This document shows, in pieces, positions 40,682 through 49,877 of a stretch of 64,000 nt of DNA. A program made the position numbers and the translations under genes. Positions within the stretch are counted from its first letter, which is position 1; each line of letters begins with the position of its first letter. This DNA comes from G963667915 sp965197385 (GTDB taxonomy: Bacteria > Acidobacteriota > Vicinamibacteria > Vicinamibacterales > UBA823). The stretch covers positions 989,327 through 1,053,326 of the forward strand of contig CBDANA010000008.1 of assembly GCA_965197385.1 (NCBI GenBank). The letters run 5' to 3'. A model generated the notes under the pieces. It had not been told where the DNA came from. It was given only the letters and a program-made list of their open reading frames with translations, and searched no databases.

Positions 40682-42346
40682 CTTACCCCGGATTTCCGAT
40701 TTGGCTGTGGTACCGTATCGGCAGGCCAGTCGCCGCGCCTTGATTTCCGGGGCTCCGACGCAAGGAACCCCGCCACGGAGGGTGACACCCTGTGGGTGAA
40801 TGACAGCACGAGGCGTTTCAGTTCACGTTCAATGGCTTTCTGAAGGTCGCATTCCAGGGGTCGCGCATCACCTCCGACGCCGGTCTCCTTCTGGTGCGCG
40901 AGTTGGATGAACGCCTGGGGCTGGCGACACTCATCGCCGAGCACCTGAGCGACTCCCGACAGGGCTTGCACACCCAGTTCAGCCTGGCGGATCTCCTGCG
41001 ACAGTCGGTCTACAGTCGGCTCGCGGGCTACGAAGACCTGAACGATGCGGTGCGCGTGTCGGCGGACCCGACGTTTCGTCTCATCGGGGCGCCAACGCTC
41101 TGGGACCGCGGTGGCGCGCTGACCTCGCCGCTGCATTGGTTCGAGACTGAGCTGCTGACCCGAGAGGAGAAGCTCGTCGGGCTGATGGCCGTGAACCGGG
41201 AGGTGCTCGCACAGGCTGAGATGCCAACGCGCGCCGGCCGGATTGTGCTCGACATGGATTCGAGTGAGAGCCCGGTGCATGGGGCGCAGGAAGGGAGCGC
41301 GTACAACGGGCACTTTGAATCAGTCTGTTACCACCCGCTGTTTCTGTTCAACGAGCACGGCGACTGCGTGGCCGCCCCGCTGCGGCCCGGCAACGTGCAT
41401 AGCGCCGACGATTGGGACGACCTGCTCGTGCCGGAAATTGACCGGCAGCAGGCGGAGGGTACGCGCGTGGCGTTCCGCGCGGACGCGGCGTTTGCCAAGC
41501 CGGAGATCTACGACGCGCTCGAGACGCGCGACGTGGACTATGTCATCCGCATGCCGGCGAACAAGAGCGTGGAGCTGGAAATCGAAGCCCTCCTCTTTCG
41601 TCCGCCGGGACGGCCGAGCCGCAAGCCCTTGGTGCGCTACAAGAGTTTCCGCTATCAAGCGAAGAGCTGGACCACGCCCAGACGGATTGTCGCCAAGGTG
41701 GAGCACCACCGAGGGGAGCTGTTCCCGCGCGTCGGCTTCATCGTGACCAAGATGGCCCTCCCGAGCCGCTCGGTCGTACGGTTCTACAACAAGCGCGGCA
41801 CGGCGGAGCAATGGATCAAGGAAGGCAAGCAGGCCACCCACTGAACGCGGCTGTCGTGCCCTCGGTTCCGGGCGAACGAAGTGCGCCTGCAACTGAGTGT
41901 CCTGGCCTACAACCTGGGCAACCTCTGGCGCAGATGGGTCCTGCCGCCGCGGGTCACGCGCTGGTCGCTCACGAGTCTCCAGCAGCGGCTGGTGAAAACC
42001 GGAGGCCGGCTGGTGAAGCATGCCAGGGACTACTGGCTCCTGCTGGCAGAAGGGCATCTGACCCGTCGGCTGTTCGGCGACATACTGCGGAGGATCTGGG
42101 CGCTGCCCGTGCCGGGAGGATAGCGGGCGACCGCTTCCCGAGGAACTCCGACGAAGAAACGGCGCACGTGTGGACCAGTGTCTGAGAAATGCCCTGAAAA
42201 CAGCGGCTCCAGTCGGTCGCACGTCAGCGCGGGCTGAGTGACAGTCTCTGGAGCTGGACGATTGTGCGACGAACAGAAATTCGTGCGCGCGGCGGCGGTC
42301 GGGTGTATAACGGTGCCACCCGGGACAGGTAGAATGAAAATCCCGG
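40682..42346 (+). mobile_element. IS1380-family element, inactivated
   Basis: About 1,665 bp. The left end CTTACCCCGGATTTCCGA and the right end, inverted (GAAAATCCCGG near 42336-42346), resemble each other. It carries one transposase gene, broken twice. It ends directly against an IS3-type transposase remnant. The exact ends are uncertain by a few bases. The first about 180 bp also occur at 18261. Confidence 0.85.
40796..42123 (+). pseudogene. IS1380-family transposase, frameshift plus nonsense codon
   Basis: The expected start VNDSTRRF (GTG 40796) is one base out of frame with the rest: a base is missing in GGCGTTTCAGTTCACG (about 40820). The frame then reads FTFNGFLKVAFQGSRITSDA, LLRQSVYSRLAGYEDLNDAV, the DDE region VLDMDSSESPVHGAQEGSAY and ADAAFAKPEIYDAL, and FYNKRGTAEQWIKEGKQATH. 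There TGA (41842-41844) replaces TGG, and the same frame goes on with TRLSCPRFRANEVRLQLSVL and SLTSLQQRLVKTGGRLVKHA to 42123. Confidence 0.88.
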
Positions 42347-42348
42347 AG

Positions 42349-42485
42349 TACAACACGGTGCGGCCGCACAGTGCGCTGGGCTACCGCCCACCGGCCCCGG
42401 ACGCGATCATACCGGCAGCGCTTGGGAGCTCAGAAATGAGTCCAGCTCTCTCATAAGCAGTGGCACAACCCTGGGGGGCAGGTCA
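42349..42485 (+). mobile_element. IS3-family right-end remnant (OrfB C-terminus plus terminal repeat)
   Basis: 35 codons read YNTVRPHSALGYRPPAPDAI and on to a TAA at 42454-42456; this is the C-terminal signature of IS3-type OrfB (YNxxRPHSALGxxxP). It is followed by AGTGGCACAACCCTGGGGGG and GCAGGTCA (42459-42485), which resembles the terminal repeat of such elements. The upstream part of the element is missing and replaced by the IS1380 copy. 42124-42348 holds the IS1380 3' region and no gene; 42486-42600 shows nothing clear. Confidence 0.8.
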
Positions 42486-42600
42486 GTCAGCGGTGGCCGT
42501 TCTAAATAAATTCGGCCTCGAATCAGGGGAGACGGGGTACAGAATTGGGCACAGTTCCTCGAGCCTCGAGAAGACCGGCCGCGTAAGTAATTGAAAAGGC

Positions 42601-42677
42601 TGGCGCGCCCTGCAGGACTCGAACCTGCGACCTCCTGGTTCGTAGCCAGACGCTCTATCCAGCTGAGCTAAGGGCGC
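42601..42677 (-). tRNA. tRNA-Arg (anticodon ACG)
   Basis: 77 nt with encoded CCA. Seven-base acceptor GCGCCCT / AGGGCGC, D arm GCTC-AGCTGGATA-GAGC, anticodon loop CTACGAA (anticodon ACG, to be read as inosine), T arm GCAGG-TTCGAGT-CCTGC. Its 3' side faces the IS debris at 40.6-42.5 kb. Confidence 0.96.
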
Positions 42678-42763
42678 CAATCACTGGACCGCGCAGCGCG
42701 GGACGCGCGCGGGAATCACCAATCGTCAATCATAGCATGCGGCGCTGACCAGGTCCGGCCACC

Positions 42764-44608
42764 TCACGGCTGGAAGACCGCCCGTTCGAGTCCGTGCCCG
42801 GCCGGAAACATGCCGGGCAAGGCCACCGGCAGCCGTCCACGAATAGGCGTCTCACCGGCAAGCGCCCGCACCGCATTGCGCTCGGCCCGGTCGTAGAAAT
42901 CATACGTCAGCAGCACAGCAGGCACCGAACCGAGCGCCAGCGCGGTGTAGGGGCTGCCGAACAGGACGGCGACGTACGGTTGGCGGCGCGCCTCGGTCAC
43001 GCGAGCCAGTCGGTCGAGCAACGATACGATCGGCTCCGCGAGGTCCATGCCGCCATCGCGCGGCGTCGTCCGGACGAAGACCGAGGCAATGACCGCATCG
43101 TACCGGTCGGCCGTCGAGCGCACAAGATCGATTGCCTGTCGTGACGTCTGGTTCGACACCTCGACAGCCGTGACGTTCGGCCACCGATCGCTCAACTCCG
43201 CGATGAAGGTACGGCTGGGCGATGCAATGCGCCAGCCCGACGGGCGATCGAGCACCGACAGATACAGGATCTTGGCATCGCGTGGCAGCCGGAGGGGCAC
43301 GTCGCCGCGAGCATCGGACAGCAGCGTCATCGCCCGCTCGCTCACCCGGTCGGCCACGGCCGCATGCGCGCGTCCGCCGACGCGCGCCGGCAACTCCGCC
43401 AGGTCGACCAGGCTCGATCGATGCAGGTCCAACCTGGCCTTCGCCCGGAGCATGCGCGAAACGGATTCACGGATGCGTTCCACGCTCAACTCTCCGCGCG
43501 CGACCGCATCACGCACGCCGTCGAACGCCGCGACGGCGTCGGCCGGATGCAGCACGACGTCGTTGCCTGCCGCCAGCGCCAGGACCGCCGCCTGCCTGCT
43601 CGGCCAGCGGTCGGCCACGGCACCCATCTGCATCGAGTCGGTGAAAATCAGCCCGTCGAAACCAAACTCTCCCCGGAGGACGCCGCCGATCACGGCACGG
43701 CTAAGCGTCGACGGAAGGCCCGCTTCGGCCTCGAGCGCCGGCAGCACGATGTGCGCCGTCATCACCCCGTCGGCGCCGGCGGCGATCCCGTCCCGAAACG
43801 GCGGCCATTCGACGGCTCGCAGGCGCTCCCGGGTGTAGGGAATGATCGGCAACCCGACGTGCGAGTCGATGTCGGTGTTGCCGTGACCCGGAAAGTGCTT
43901 GACGGTCGCGAGTACCCCACCGGCGCGCAGCCCACGCACATAGGCCGCCGCCAGCCGCCCCACGCCCGCCGGGTCCTCGCCGAACGAGCGCGTATTGATC
44001 ACCGGATTCCGGGCATTGTTATTCACGTCCACGACCGGGGCGAAGTTCACATGGACGCCGATCGCCCGTGATTCGAGCGCGGTGATTCGTGCCGCGTCGT
44101 ACGCCAACTGCTCGTCACCCGCCGCGCCGAACGCCATGGCGCGCGGAAAGAGGGTCGCGCCGGCGATGCGAAAGCCGACCCCGGCCTCGAAGTCACTCGA
44201 CACCAACAGGGGCACCTGGGCCGCCCGCTGCAAGCGGTTGATGAGCGAAGCGGCCGCCAGCGGCTGGCCGAGCGTCACCGTCCCGTACGTCGGGTTGAGC
44301 AGCACGTCGGGCGCCGGCTCCCGCCCACCGAACACAAGAAACCCGCCCACATGCTGATCGCGCGTCAATCCGACGAGCTCGTCGAAGACCTCTGTGTCGC
44401 TGCTGGTGTAGGTCGACATGAACGACGGCATGATCAGCTGGCCGATCTGATCGTCGAGCGACATCGCCTCCAGCGTTCGCGCCGCCCACGCCTCAGCCTG
44501 CGGCGCCAGCGTCGGACCGGTCAGCTGATGTGCGGCGAGTAGGCCGCCCGATACGAGCAGCGCCGCAGCGGCGGTGAGCATCTGTCGCACCGGTATCCGT
44601 GGAAACAT
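42764..44608 (-). CDS. Glycoside hydrolase family 3 beta-N-acetylhexosaminidase (NagZ-like)
   Basis: 614 residues. N-terminal hydrophobic segment (MLTAAAALLVSGGLLAAHQL) suggests export or membrane anchoring. The GH3 barrel has VHVNFAPVVDVNNNARNPVI, the NagZ-type loop VKHFPGHGNTDIDSHVGLP and the aspartate nucleophile in GLIFTDSMQMGAVADRWP. The last about 200 residues form a second alpha/beta domain found in longer GH3 enzymes. It would remove N-acetylglucosamine from muropeptides or chitin-like sugars; being exported makes an extracellular or envelope role more likely than cytosolic recycling. Confidence 0.92.
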   Translation of the reverse strand: MFPRIPVRQMLTAAAALLVSGGLLAAHQLTGPTLAPQAEAWAARTLEAMSLDDQIGQLIMPSFMSTYTSSDTEVFDELVGLTRDQHVGGFLVFGGREPAPDVLLNPTYGTVTLGQPLAAASLINRLQRAAQVPLLVSSDFEAGVGFRIAGATLFPRAMAFGAAGDEQLAYDAARITALESRAIGVHVNFAPVVDVNNNARNPVINTRSFGEDPAGVGRLAAAYVRGLRAGGVLATVKHFPGHGNTDIDSHVGLPIIPYTRERLRAVEWPPFRDGIAAGADGVMTAHIVLPALEAEAGLPSTLSRAVIGGVLRGEFGFDGLIFTDSMQMGAVADRWPSRQAAVLALAAGNDVVLHPADAVAAFDGVRDAVARGELSVERIRESVSRMLRAKARLDLHRSSLVDLAELPARVGGRAHAAVADRVSERAMTLLSDARGDVPLRLPRDAKILYLSVLDRPSGWRIASPSRTFIAELSDRWPNVTAVEVSNQTSRQAIDLVRSTADRYDAVIASVFVRTTPRDGGMDLAEPIVSLLDRLARVTEARRQPYVAVLFGSPYTALALGSVPAVLLTYDFYDRAERNAVRALAGETPIRGRLPVALPGMFPAGHGLERAVFQP

Positions 44609-44662
44609 CTGCGCCGATGATAAATCGAAAGCCGCGACGCCGCAACGACGCCTCGTTCTGAT

Positions 44663-44698
44663 CTAGGCGCCCGTCCGAGTATTCCGACAGGCTCCTAG
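44663..44698. repeat. Minimal palindrome of the CTAGGAGCCCGTCCGAG type
   Basis: 36 bp: CTAGGCGCCCGTCCGAGTAT at the left faces, inverted, CTAGGAGCCTGTCGGAATAC at the right, with no core between. The same end occurs at 61908-61928. A TATAAT follows immediately (44699-44704), eight bases before the moaB ATG. Confidence 0.65.
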
Positions 44699-44712
44699 GT
44701 ATAATCTGGAAC

Positions 44713-45216
44713 ATGGGCCATCGAGAGCATCGGGCGCAAGCCCCGGACCAGGTCCGCTGCTTCGTCCTGACGGTCTCCGACTCTCGTACCGAGGACACCG
44801 ACTCGGCCGGATGCGCCATCGTCGAACTGCTGACGGGCGCGGGCCACGAGGTCGTCGAACGTCGCCTCGTAAAGGACGAGCCCGACCAGGTGCGCTTGGC
44901 CGTCGCCATGCAGCTCGCGCAGGAGCGTGTGCAGGCGATCATCACGACGGGCGGCACCGGGATCTCGTCCCGCGACCGTTCCTACGAAGCCATGACCGGC
45001 CTGATCGAGAAGCGGATCGACGGATTCGGAGAGCTCTTTCGCGCCCTGAGTTTTCAGGAAATCGGACCAGCGGCGATGCTGAGCCGGGCGTTTGCCGGAA
45101 CGGCGGGGGGTAAGATCCTGATCGCCCTGCCAGGCTCGGAACATGCGGTTCGCCTCGCGTTGACGAAGCTCGTACTCCCGGAGTTAGGCCACCTCGTTCA
45201 CGAAGCGTCACGTTGA
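44713..45216 (+). CDS. moaB: Molybdenum cofactor biosynthesis protein, MoaB/MogA family
   Basis: 167 residues. MogA-like fold that adenylylates molybdopterin before metal insertion. The substrate loop TTGGTGISSRDRSYEAM and SFQEIGPAAMLSRAFAGTAG and GKILIALPGSEHAVRLALTK blocks are in family order. The N-terminal VRCFVLTVSDSRTEDTDSAG is typical. A TATAAT lies eight bases ahead of the ATG and no ribosome site is seen, so the mRNA may be nearly leaderless. moeA follows after 18 bp. Confidence 0.95.
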   Translation: MGHREHRAQAPDQVRCFVLTVSDSRTEDTDSAGCAIVELLTGAGHEVVERRLVKDEPDQVRLAVAMQLAQERVQAIITTGGTGISSRDRSYEAMTGLIEKRIDGFGELFRALSFQEIGPAAMLSRAFAGTAGGKILIALPGSEHAVRLALTKLVLPELGHLVHEASR

Positions 45217-45234
45217 TCGACGCGACCCATTGCC

Positions 45235-46458
45235 ATGTCCACGACCAACATGCGGCCGATTCGGGAAACGATTCCGCTGGATCTCGCGCTGGCGCTCATC
45301 GAGGAAGCGACGGCGCCGCTGGAGCGCACCGAGCGAATCCGGCTCGACGGCGCCGGCGGGCGCGTCGCGGCCGCCGACGTCGTCTCGGAGCAGCAAGTAC
45401 CACCGTTCGACCGCGCGGCAATGGACGGGTTCGCAGTCATCGCCGAAGACACGTTCGGCGCGGGTCGCGATCAACCCGCGCTCTTGAAATGGATCGAAAC
45501 ACTCTACACCGGTGAGACACCTCGGCAGCCCGTCGGGCGGGGCCAGTGCATCCAGATTGCGACCGGCGCCCCGATGCCGGTCGGTGCGGATGCCGTCGTC
45601 ATGGTCGAGGTGACGGACCGGGGCGACGGTGACGAGGTGCGTATCTTCACGCCGGTGTATCCCCGGCAGCATGTCGGACGGAAAGGCGCCGACATCGCGC
45701 CTGGGCAGACGCTCGTGCGGCGTGGCGATTTGCTTGGCGCCGCACGGGTCGGCGCGCTGGCGGCCATCGGCGTGGCCGACGTCGAAGTGTACGCGCGACC
45801 GTCGGTCGCGCTACTATCCACCGGCGATGAGATCGTCGAACCAGGCCGGGCGCTTGGGCCGGGTCAGATCTACGACATCAACCGGTACACGCTGGAGACG
45901 ATCGTCCGGAGTCACGGCGGCGTTCCGGTCGAGCACCCGACCGCTGCCGATACGCTGGACAACCTGACGACCGCCGTGGACGCCTGCGCCGAGCACGATC
46001 TGCTCGTCTTCTCCGGTGGGAGCTCGGTCGGCGAGCGCGATCTGATCTTGGATGTTCTCCAGCACCGCGGCGAGGTGCTGTTCCACGGCATCGCCGTCAA
46101 GCCGGGCAAGCCGACCGTGTTCGGGCGCATCGGCCGGATGCCGGTCCTCGGCATGCCGGGCTACCCCACGTCCTGCCTGTCGAACGCCTACCTGCTCCTC
46201 GTCCCGATGCTTCGCCGGCTGGCCCAGCTTCCGCCGTACCGACCCCAGATGGTGACCGTGCCGCTGGCGGAGCGCATCGTCTCCACCACTGGCCGCCACC
46301 AGTTCTACACCGTTCGGTTGGAGGACGGCCGTGCGGTGCCCGCGTTCAAGGCCTCGGGAGACATCACGAGCATGTCGCTGGCCGACGGCTACATCGAGAT
46401 CTCCGCCCAGACCGACATCGTGGAAAAGGGCGAGACGGTCGCCGTCAAACTGTTCTGA
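45235..46458 (+). CDS. moeA: Molybdopterin molybdenumtransferase
   Basis: 407 residues. Inserts molybdate into adenylylated molybdopterin. Domains: N-terminal VVSEQQVPPFDRAAMDGFAV, PVGADAVVMVEVTDRGDGDE, then RVGALAAIGVADVEVYARPS and the MogA-like domain with LLSTGDEIVEPGRALGPGQI, DINRYTLETIV, SGGSSVGERDL and GKPTVFGRIGRMPVLGMPGY; the C-terminal beta barrel completes it. Operon with moaB. Confidence 0.97.
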   Translation: MSTTNMRPIRETIPLDLALALIEEATAPLERTERIRLDGAGGRVAAADVVSEQQVPPFDRAAMDGFAVIAEDTFGAGRDQPALLKWIETLYTGETPRQPVGRGQCIQIATGAPMPVGADAVVMVEVTDRGDGDEVRIFTPVYPRQHVGRKGADIAPGQTLVRRGDLLGAARVGALAAIGVADVEVYARPSVALLSTGDEIVEPGRALGPGQIYDINRYTLETIVRSHGGVPVEHPTAADTLDNLTTAVDACAEHDLLVFSGGSSVGERDLILDVLQHRGEVLFHGIAVKPGKPTVFGRIGRMPVLGMPGYPTSCLSNAYLLLVPMLRRLAQLPPYRPQMVTVPLAERIVSTTGRHQFYTVRLEDGRAVPAFKASGDITSMSLADGYIEISAQTDIVEKGETVAVKLF

Positions 46459-46476
46459 GGAGCCTCGAAACCAAAG

Positions 46477-46944
46477 CTAGCGGGCGCGGCCGACCTGCTT
46501 CGCGTATTCCGCTTCCAGGATGTCGGCCGTCAGCAGGTCGAATGCACCGGCCATGCGCCGGAACCGCCCTCGGAGCTCGGCGTGGCAGCGGTAGCACACC
46601 GTCACGTCGCCCAGCCGGCGGTACACCACCAGGTCGATGAATGCGGCGGCAGCCAGGATGCCGTAGGCGACCAGATCCATTCCGTAGCCGTAGAACACGG
46701 CGCTGATCGTCGCTCCGACGATGACGCAGGCGAGACCCATCTTCGGGTCGAAGTCCTTCCGGACATAGAAATCCCGGCCGCGGCAGACCGGGCAGGCGTC
46801 CACCGCCACGTCCTTCGCGACGGCGTCGGTCACCGTCAGCGGAATCACCCGACGGCAGCTACCGCACGCGATGTAGTCGGGCGCATCGGCGGCACGCACC
46901 GGCAACGCGGCGTCGCACCCTGGACACTTGACGGTCACTTCCAT
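46477..46944 (-). CDS. Zinc-ribbon membrane protein of unknown function
   Basis: 155 residues from ATG 46944 (the open frame extends upstream only as a shadow). Two N-terminal zinc-binding pairs (VKCPGCDAALPV and IACGSCRRVIPL), a second ribbon (DACPVCRGRDFYVRKDFDPK), two membrane helices (about 83-120: MGLACVIVGATISAVFYGYG, YGILAAAAFIDLVVYRRLGD) and a last CYRCHAELRGRF pair. It lies 17 bp after the next membrane protein gene. Conserved style but no function known to me. Confidence 0.75.
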   Translation of the reverse strand: MEVTVKCPGCDAALPVRAADAPDYIACGSCRRVIPLTVTDAVAKDVAVDACPVCRGRDFYVRKDFDPKMGLACVIVGATISAVFYGYGMDLVAYGILAAAAFIDLVVYRRLGDVTVCYRCHAELRGRFRRMAGAFDLLTADILEAEYAKQVGRAR

Positions 46945-46961
46945 CGAACAGTCAGCCGGCG

Positions 46962-47771
46962 TCAGACCGGCACCGACGTCGACAGGTACAGATACTTGGC
47001 GAGCACCTCGCCGACGATGACGGTGAAGAAGTCCACGTAGAGGATGCCCGTCGCGGACTGGGTCGAACGAATCTTTGCCGTTTCCCAGGTGAGGTAGGCC
47101 AAGACGGCCGGCCCGAGCAAACCGAACAGCACCCGCTGCCAGAAGAACACGCCGGCACTGGACAAGACGTAGCGCTGGAAGCTCGGGCCGAGCCCGGGCT
47201 CCCACCCGACTATGGCGATCCAGACCGCCGCCAGCACGACGAGGGTGCGCGCAATCGTCGAGCCGATGTGGAACTTGACCATGCCCTGCAAGAGCGCGAT
47301 GTCGAGCGACGGCAGGATCAGATACCAGTGGCCGAGAATCATCGCCGTACAGGAGCCTCCCATCAGCGCCGCCGACGTCAGGAAGCTAGCCACCGCCAAG
47401 GCGGTTGGCGCGACCGTCAACGACGAGCCGAGGGCCAGCGCCTGCGCCATCAGCGTGGCTAGGCCGCCGGCCGACGCCAGCCACAAGAGACCGGACCGGA
47501 GTGCCGCCAGCGCCCGTCCGATCGTGACCCAATAGACGACGAGCGAGCCGAGGGTGACGACGAGCGCGCCGAGGGCGACGCCCGACGCGACTCCGCCGAG
47601 GACTGACGGCTCCGGCCGAAACGCGAGCCCGATCACGAGCAGCGCGACCGCCAGGCCCGCGTTGAAGCGAAAAAACTTGACGCCCGCCGCGCGAGACACG
47701 AGCAGCATCGTCCAGACGATGCCGATGCCCAGGTGGGTCAGAAACAGGAACAGGATGACGGAAAGCGACAT
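46962..47771 (-). CDS. Polytopic membrane protein of unknown function
   Basis: 269 residues from ATG 47771 (an in-frame start at 47813 is possible). About eight helices, beginning MSLSVILFLFLTHLGIGIVW. Noteworthy is the GSCTAMILGHWYLILPSLDI block, with histidine and tryptophan inside a helix, and FHIGSTIARTLVVLAAVWIA, a pattern seen in membrane proteins that bind haem or quinone. That is only a hint. Probably an operon with the zinc-ribbon gene downstream. Confidence 0.7.
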   Translation of the reverse strand: MSLSVILFLFLTHLGIGIVWTMLLVSRAAGVKFFRFNAGLAVALLVIGLAFRPEPSVLGGVASGVALGALVVTLGSLVVYWVTIGRALAALRSGLLWLASAGGLATLMAQALALGSSLTVAPTALAVASFLTSAALMGGSCTAMILGHWYLILPSLDIALLQGMVKFHIGSTIARTLVVLAAVWIAIVGWEPGLGPSFQRYVLSSAGVFFWQRVLFGLLGPAVLAYLTWETAKIRSTQSATGILYVDFFTVIVGEVLAKYLYLSTSVPV

Positions 47772-47861
47772 GTATCGGGACCGGCCGGCGCGGGGCGACG
47801 GACGGTTCCGCATGGGGAGCCGGCAGCGCCGGCTTCCCGATGGTGTGCGGATTCGAATTAC

Positions 47862-48461
47862 CTACCCGAGGCGCGCGTTGACCCCGGCCCAGTTGACGAC
47901 GTTCCACCAGGCACTGATGTAATCGGGGCGGCGGTTCTGGTAGTTCAGGTAATATGCGTGCTCCCAGACGTCGAGGCCGAGAATCGCCCGCTGCCCATCC
48001 ATGAGCGGGTTGTCCTGATTCGGCGTGCTCGTGATCGACAGCGCCCCGCCGTCCGCCACGATCCACGCCCAGCCGCTGCCAAACCGCCCCATCGCCGCTT
48101 TCGCGAACTGTTCCTTCAAGCCATCGAAGCTCCCGAATGACGACGTGATCGCGTCGGCGACCTTGCCGGTCGGCGCGCCGCCGGCGTTCGGTCCCATGAC
48201 CTGCCAGAACAACGAATGGTTCCAGTGGCCACCGCCGTTGTTGCGGACCGCCGTCCGGATGTCCTCGGGCACGCTGGCCAGGTCCCGGACCAGATCGTCG
48301 AGGCTCTTCCCCTGGAGCGCCGGATGCTTCTCGAGGGCCGCGTTCACGTTCTTCACGTAGGCCGCATGGTGCTTGTCATGATGAATCCGCATCGTCTGTT
48401 CGTCGATGTGCGGCTCGAGCGCGTTGTAGGCGTACGGCAGCGGTGGCAATTCGTGAGCCAT
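47862..48461 (-). CDS. Superoxide dismutase (Mn/Fe family)
   Basis: 199 residues from ATG 48461, which has AAGGAGA ideally placed five bases upstream. Metal ligands: His in MRIHHDKHHAAYV (about 27), His in GGGHWNHSLFWQVMGP (about 81), and Asp/His in LGLDVWEHAYYLNYQNRRPD (about 160-164). The GGGHWNH and the GGAPTGKVADAI stretch fit the manganese-preferring type. No signal peptide, so cytoplasmic. Metal preference is inference. Confidence 0.96.
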   Translation of the reverse strand: MAHELPPLPYAYNALEPHIDEQTMRIHHDKHHAAYVKNVNAALEKHPALQGKSLDDLVRDLASVPEDIRTAVRNNGGGHWNHSLFWQVMGPNAGGAPTGKVADAITSSFGSFDGLKEQFAKAAMGRFGSGWAWIVADGGALSITSTPNQDNPLMDGQRAILGLDVWEHAYYLNYQNRRPDYISAWWNVVNWAGVNARLG

Positions 48462-48521
48462 GAGCGTCTCCTTCATACGGTCGCCGTTCCGGCGACCGGA
48501 CAGAGTCAAGAGTCTGGAAGT

Positions 48522-49652
48522 TTACTGGATCGACAGCATCCGGTCGAGGGCCGTGCGCGTCCAGTGTTTCTGATCGTCGGGCACGATGATCTGATTGTGC
48601 ACATCTCCGTCGACGAGCCCTTCGAGCACCCAGCACAGGTGGTTGGGTGACACGCGGAACATGGTCGAGCAGAGGCACCCGAAGGCGTCCAGCGTCATGA
48701 CGGTCCGTTCCGGCGCCAGTTGCTGCGCCAGGCGATTCACGAGATGAATCTCGGTGCCAACGGCCCAGGTCGATCCCGGCTCGCTCTCGCTGACCTGGCG
48801 GATGATCATCTCGGTGGAGCCGCTGGCATCGGCCGCCTGCACGACATCCCAGGTGCACTCCGGATGGACGATCACCCGAACACCGGGATGGGTGCGGCGC
48901 ACCTGATCGATCTGTGCCACCGAGAACCGCGTGTGCACCGAGCAATGCCCCTTCCACAGGATCATCTTCGCGGCGTTGACATCGTCGGGGCGCAAACCGC
49001 CCATCGGCAGCTGCGGATCCCAGACGACCATTTCGTCCAGCGGCACGCCAAGAGCGTAGGCGGTGTTACGGCCGAGATGCTCGTCGGGCAGGAACAGGAC
49101 GCGCTCGCCGCGCGCCCACGCCCACCGCAGCGTCGCGGCGGCGTTGCTCGACGTGCAGGTCGCGCCGCCCTCCCGTCCGCAGAACGCCTTGATGGCCGCC
49201 GCGGTGTTCATGTAGGTCACCGGGACGACCCCGCCGATGCCCATCTCCTCCAGCTCGCGCCAGCAGATCTCAAGGTCGTCCGGCGCCGCCATGTCGGCCA
49301 TCGAGCAGCCGGCGGCCAGGTCCGGTAGGACGACCTTCTGGTGCGGCGCGCGCAGGACGTCAGCGCTCTCGGCCATGAAGTGCACGCCGCAGAACACGAT
49401 GAACTCGGCGCGCGAGCGGCCGGCCGCGGCCTTGGCCAGCTGGAGCGAGTCGCCCGTGTAATCGGCGAACTTGAACACCTCGTCGCGCTGGTAATGATGG
49501 CCGAGAATCACCAGACGATCGCCCAGCATGGCGCGCGCCATGGTGATCCGGGCATCCAGCTCCACCTCCGACACGCCCAGATAGCGCTCGGGCAACGGCT
49601 GGCGCTCGCCAATCTGCGTCCGTTCGTAATCGTTGAGAACTTCCAGATCCAT
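48522..49652 (-). CDS. nadA: Quinolinate synthase
   Basis: 376 residues from ATG 49652 (an in-frame start at 49688 adds 12 residues). Condenses iminoaspartate with dihydroxyacetone phosphate in NAD synthesis, using a [4Fe-4S] cluster held by three cysteines, seen in LPDLAAGCSMADMAAPDD, GATCTSSNA- or VHPECTWDVV-type sites and LDAFGCLCSTMFRVSPNHLC. LVILGHHYQRDEVFKFADYT and TGDSLQLAKAAA are the substrate blocks. Upstream, CTTTTCTC/GAGAAAAAG (49679-49706) forms a possible hairpin. nadB and nadC are not in the window. Confidence 0.95.
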   Translation of the reverse strand: MDLEVLNDYERTQIGERQPLPERYLGVSEVELDARITMARAMLGDRLVILGHHYQRDEVFKFADYTGDSLQLAKAAAGRSRAEFIVFCGVHFMAESADVLRAPHQKVVLPDLAAGCSMADMAAPDDLEICWRELEEMGIGGVVPVTYMNTAAAIKAFCGREGGATCTSSNAAATLRWAWARGERVLFLPDEHLGRNTAYALGVPLDEMVVWDPQLPMGGLRPDDVNAAKMILWKGHCSVHTRFSVAQIDQVRRTHPGVRVIVHPECTWDVVQAADASGSTEMIIRQVSESEPGSTWAVGTEIHLVNRLAQQLAPERTVMTLDAFGCLCSTMFRVSPNHLCWVLEGLVDGDVHNQIIVPDDQKHWTRTALDRMLSIQ

Positions 49653-49809
49653 CAGTCCGTCCCGCCGACATTGTGAAACTTTTCTCAATCTAGAAACGAG
49701 AAAAAGGCCAGACCCCGCGCCCGGACGACCGACCGGGTTAAGCCTGACGCTGCGGGTATTCTAACACACGCGCGATTTGATCACCGCACTAAGAACCAAA
49801 CGACGGGCA

Positions 49810-49833
49810 GCCCCCGAGCGTCAGTCGAGGGGC
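49810..49833. repeat. 24-mer shared with the long inverted repeat at 13.4 kb
   Basis: GCCCCCGAGCGTCAGTCGAG plus GGGC is identical to 13455-13478 and can form a small hairpin. Here it stands between nadA and mqnE without an inverted partner. The rest of 49707-49877 shows no gene. Confidence 0.6.
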
Positions 49834-49877
49834 AGTCGCGCGATGCGGCGCTCCGGAGGAGTGCCCTCCGTCCCGCC

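Noticed and set aside
41320..42369. 349-codon minus-strand open frame over the IS1380 element
   Set aside because: Exact shadow of the transposase; no motifs.
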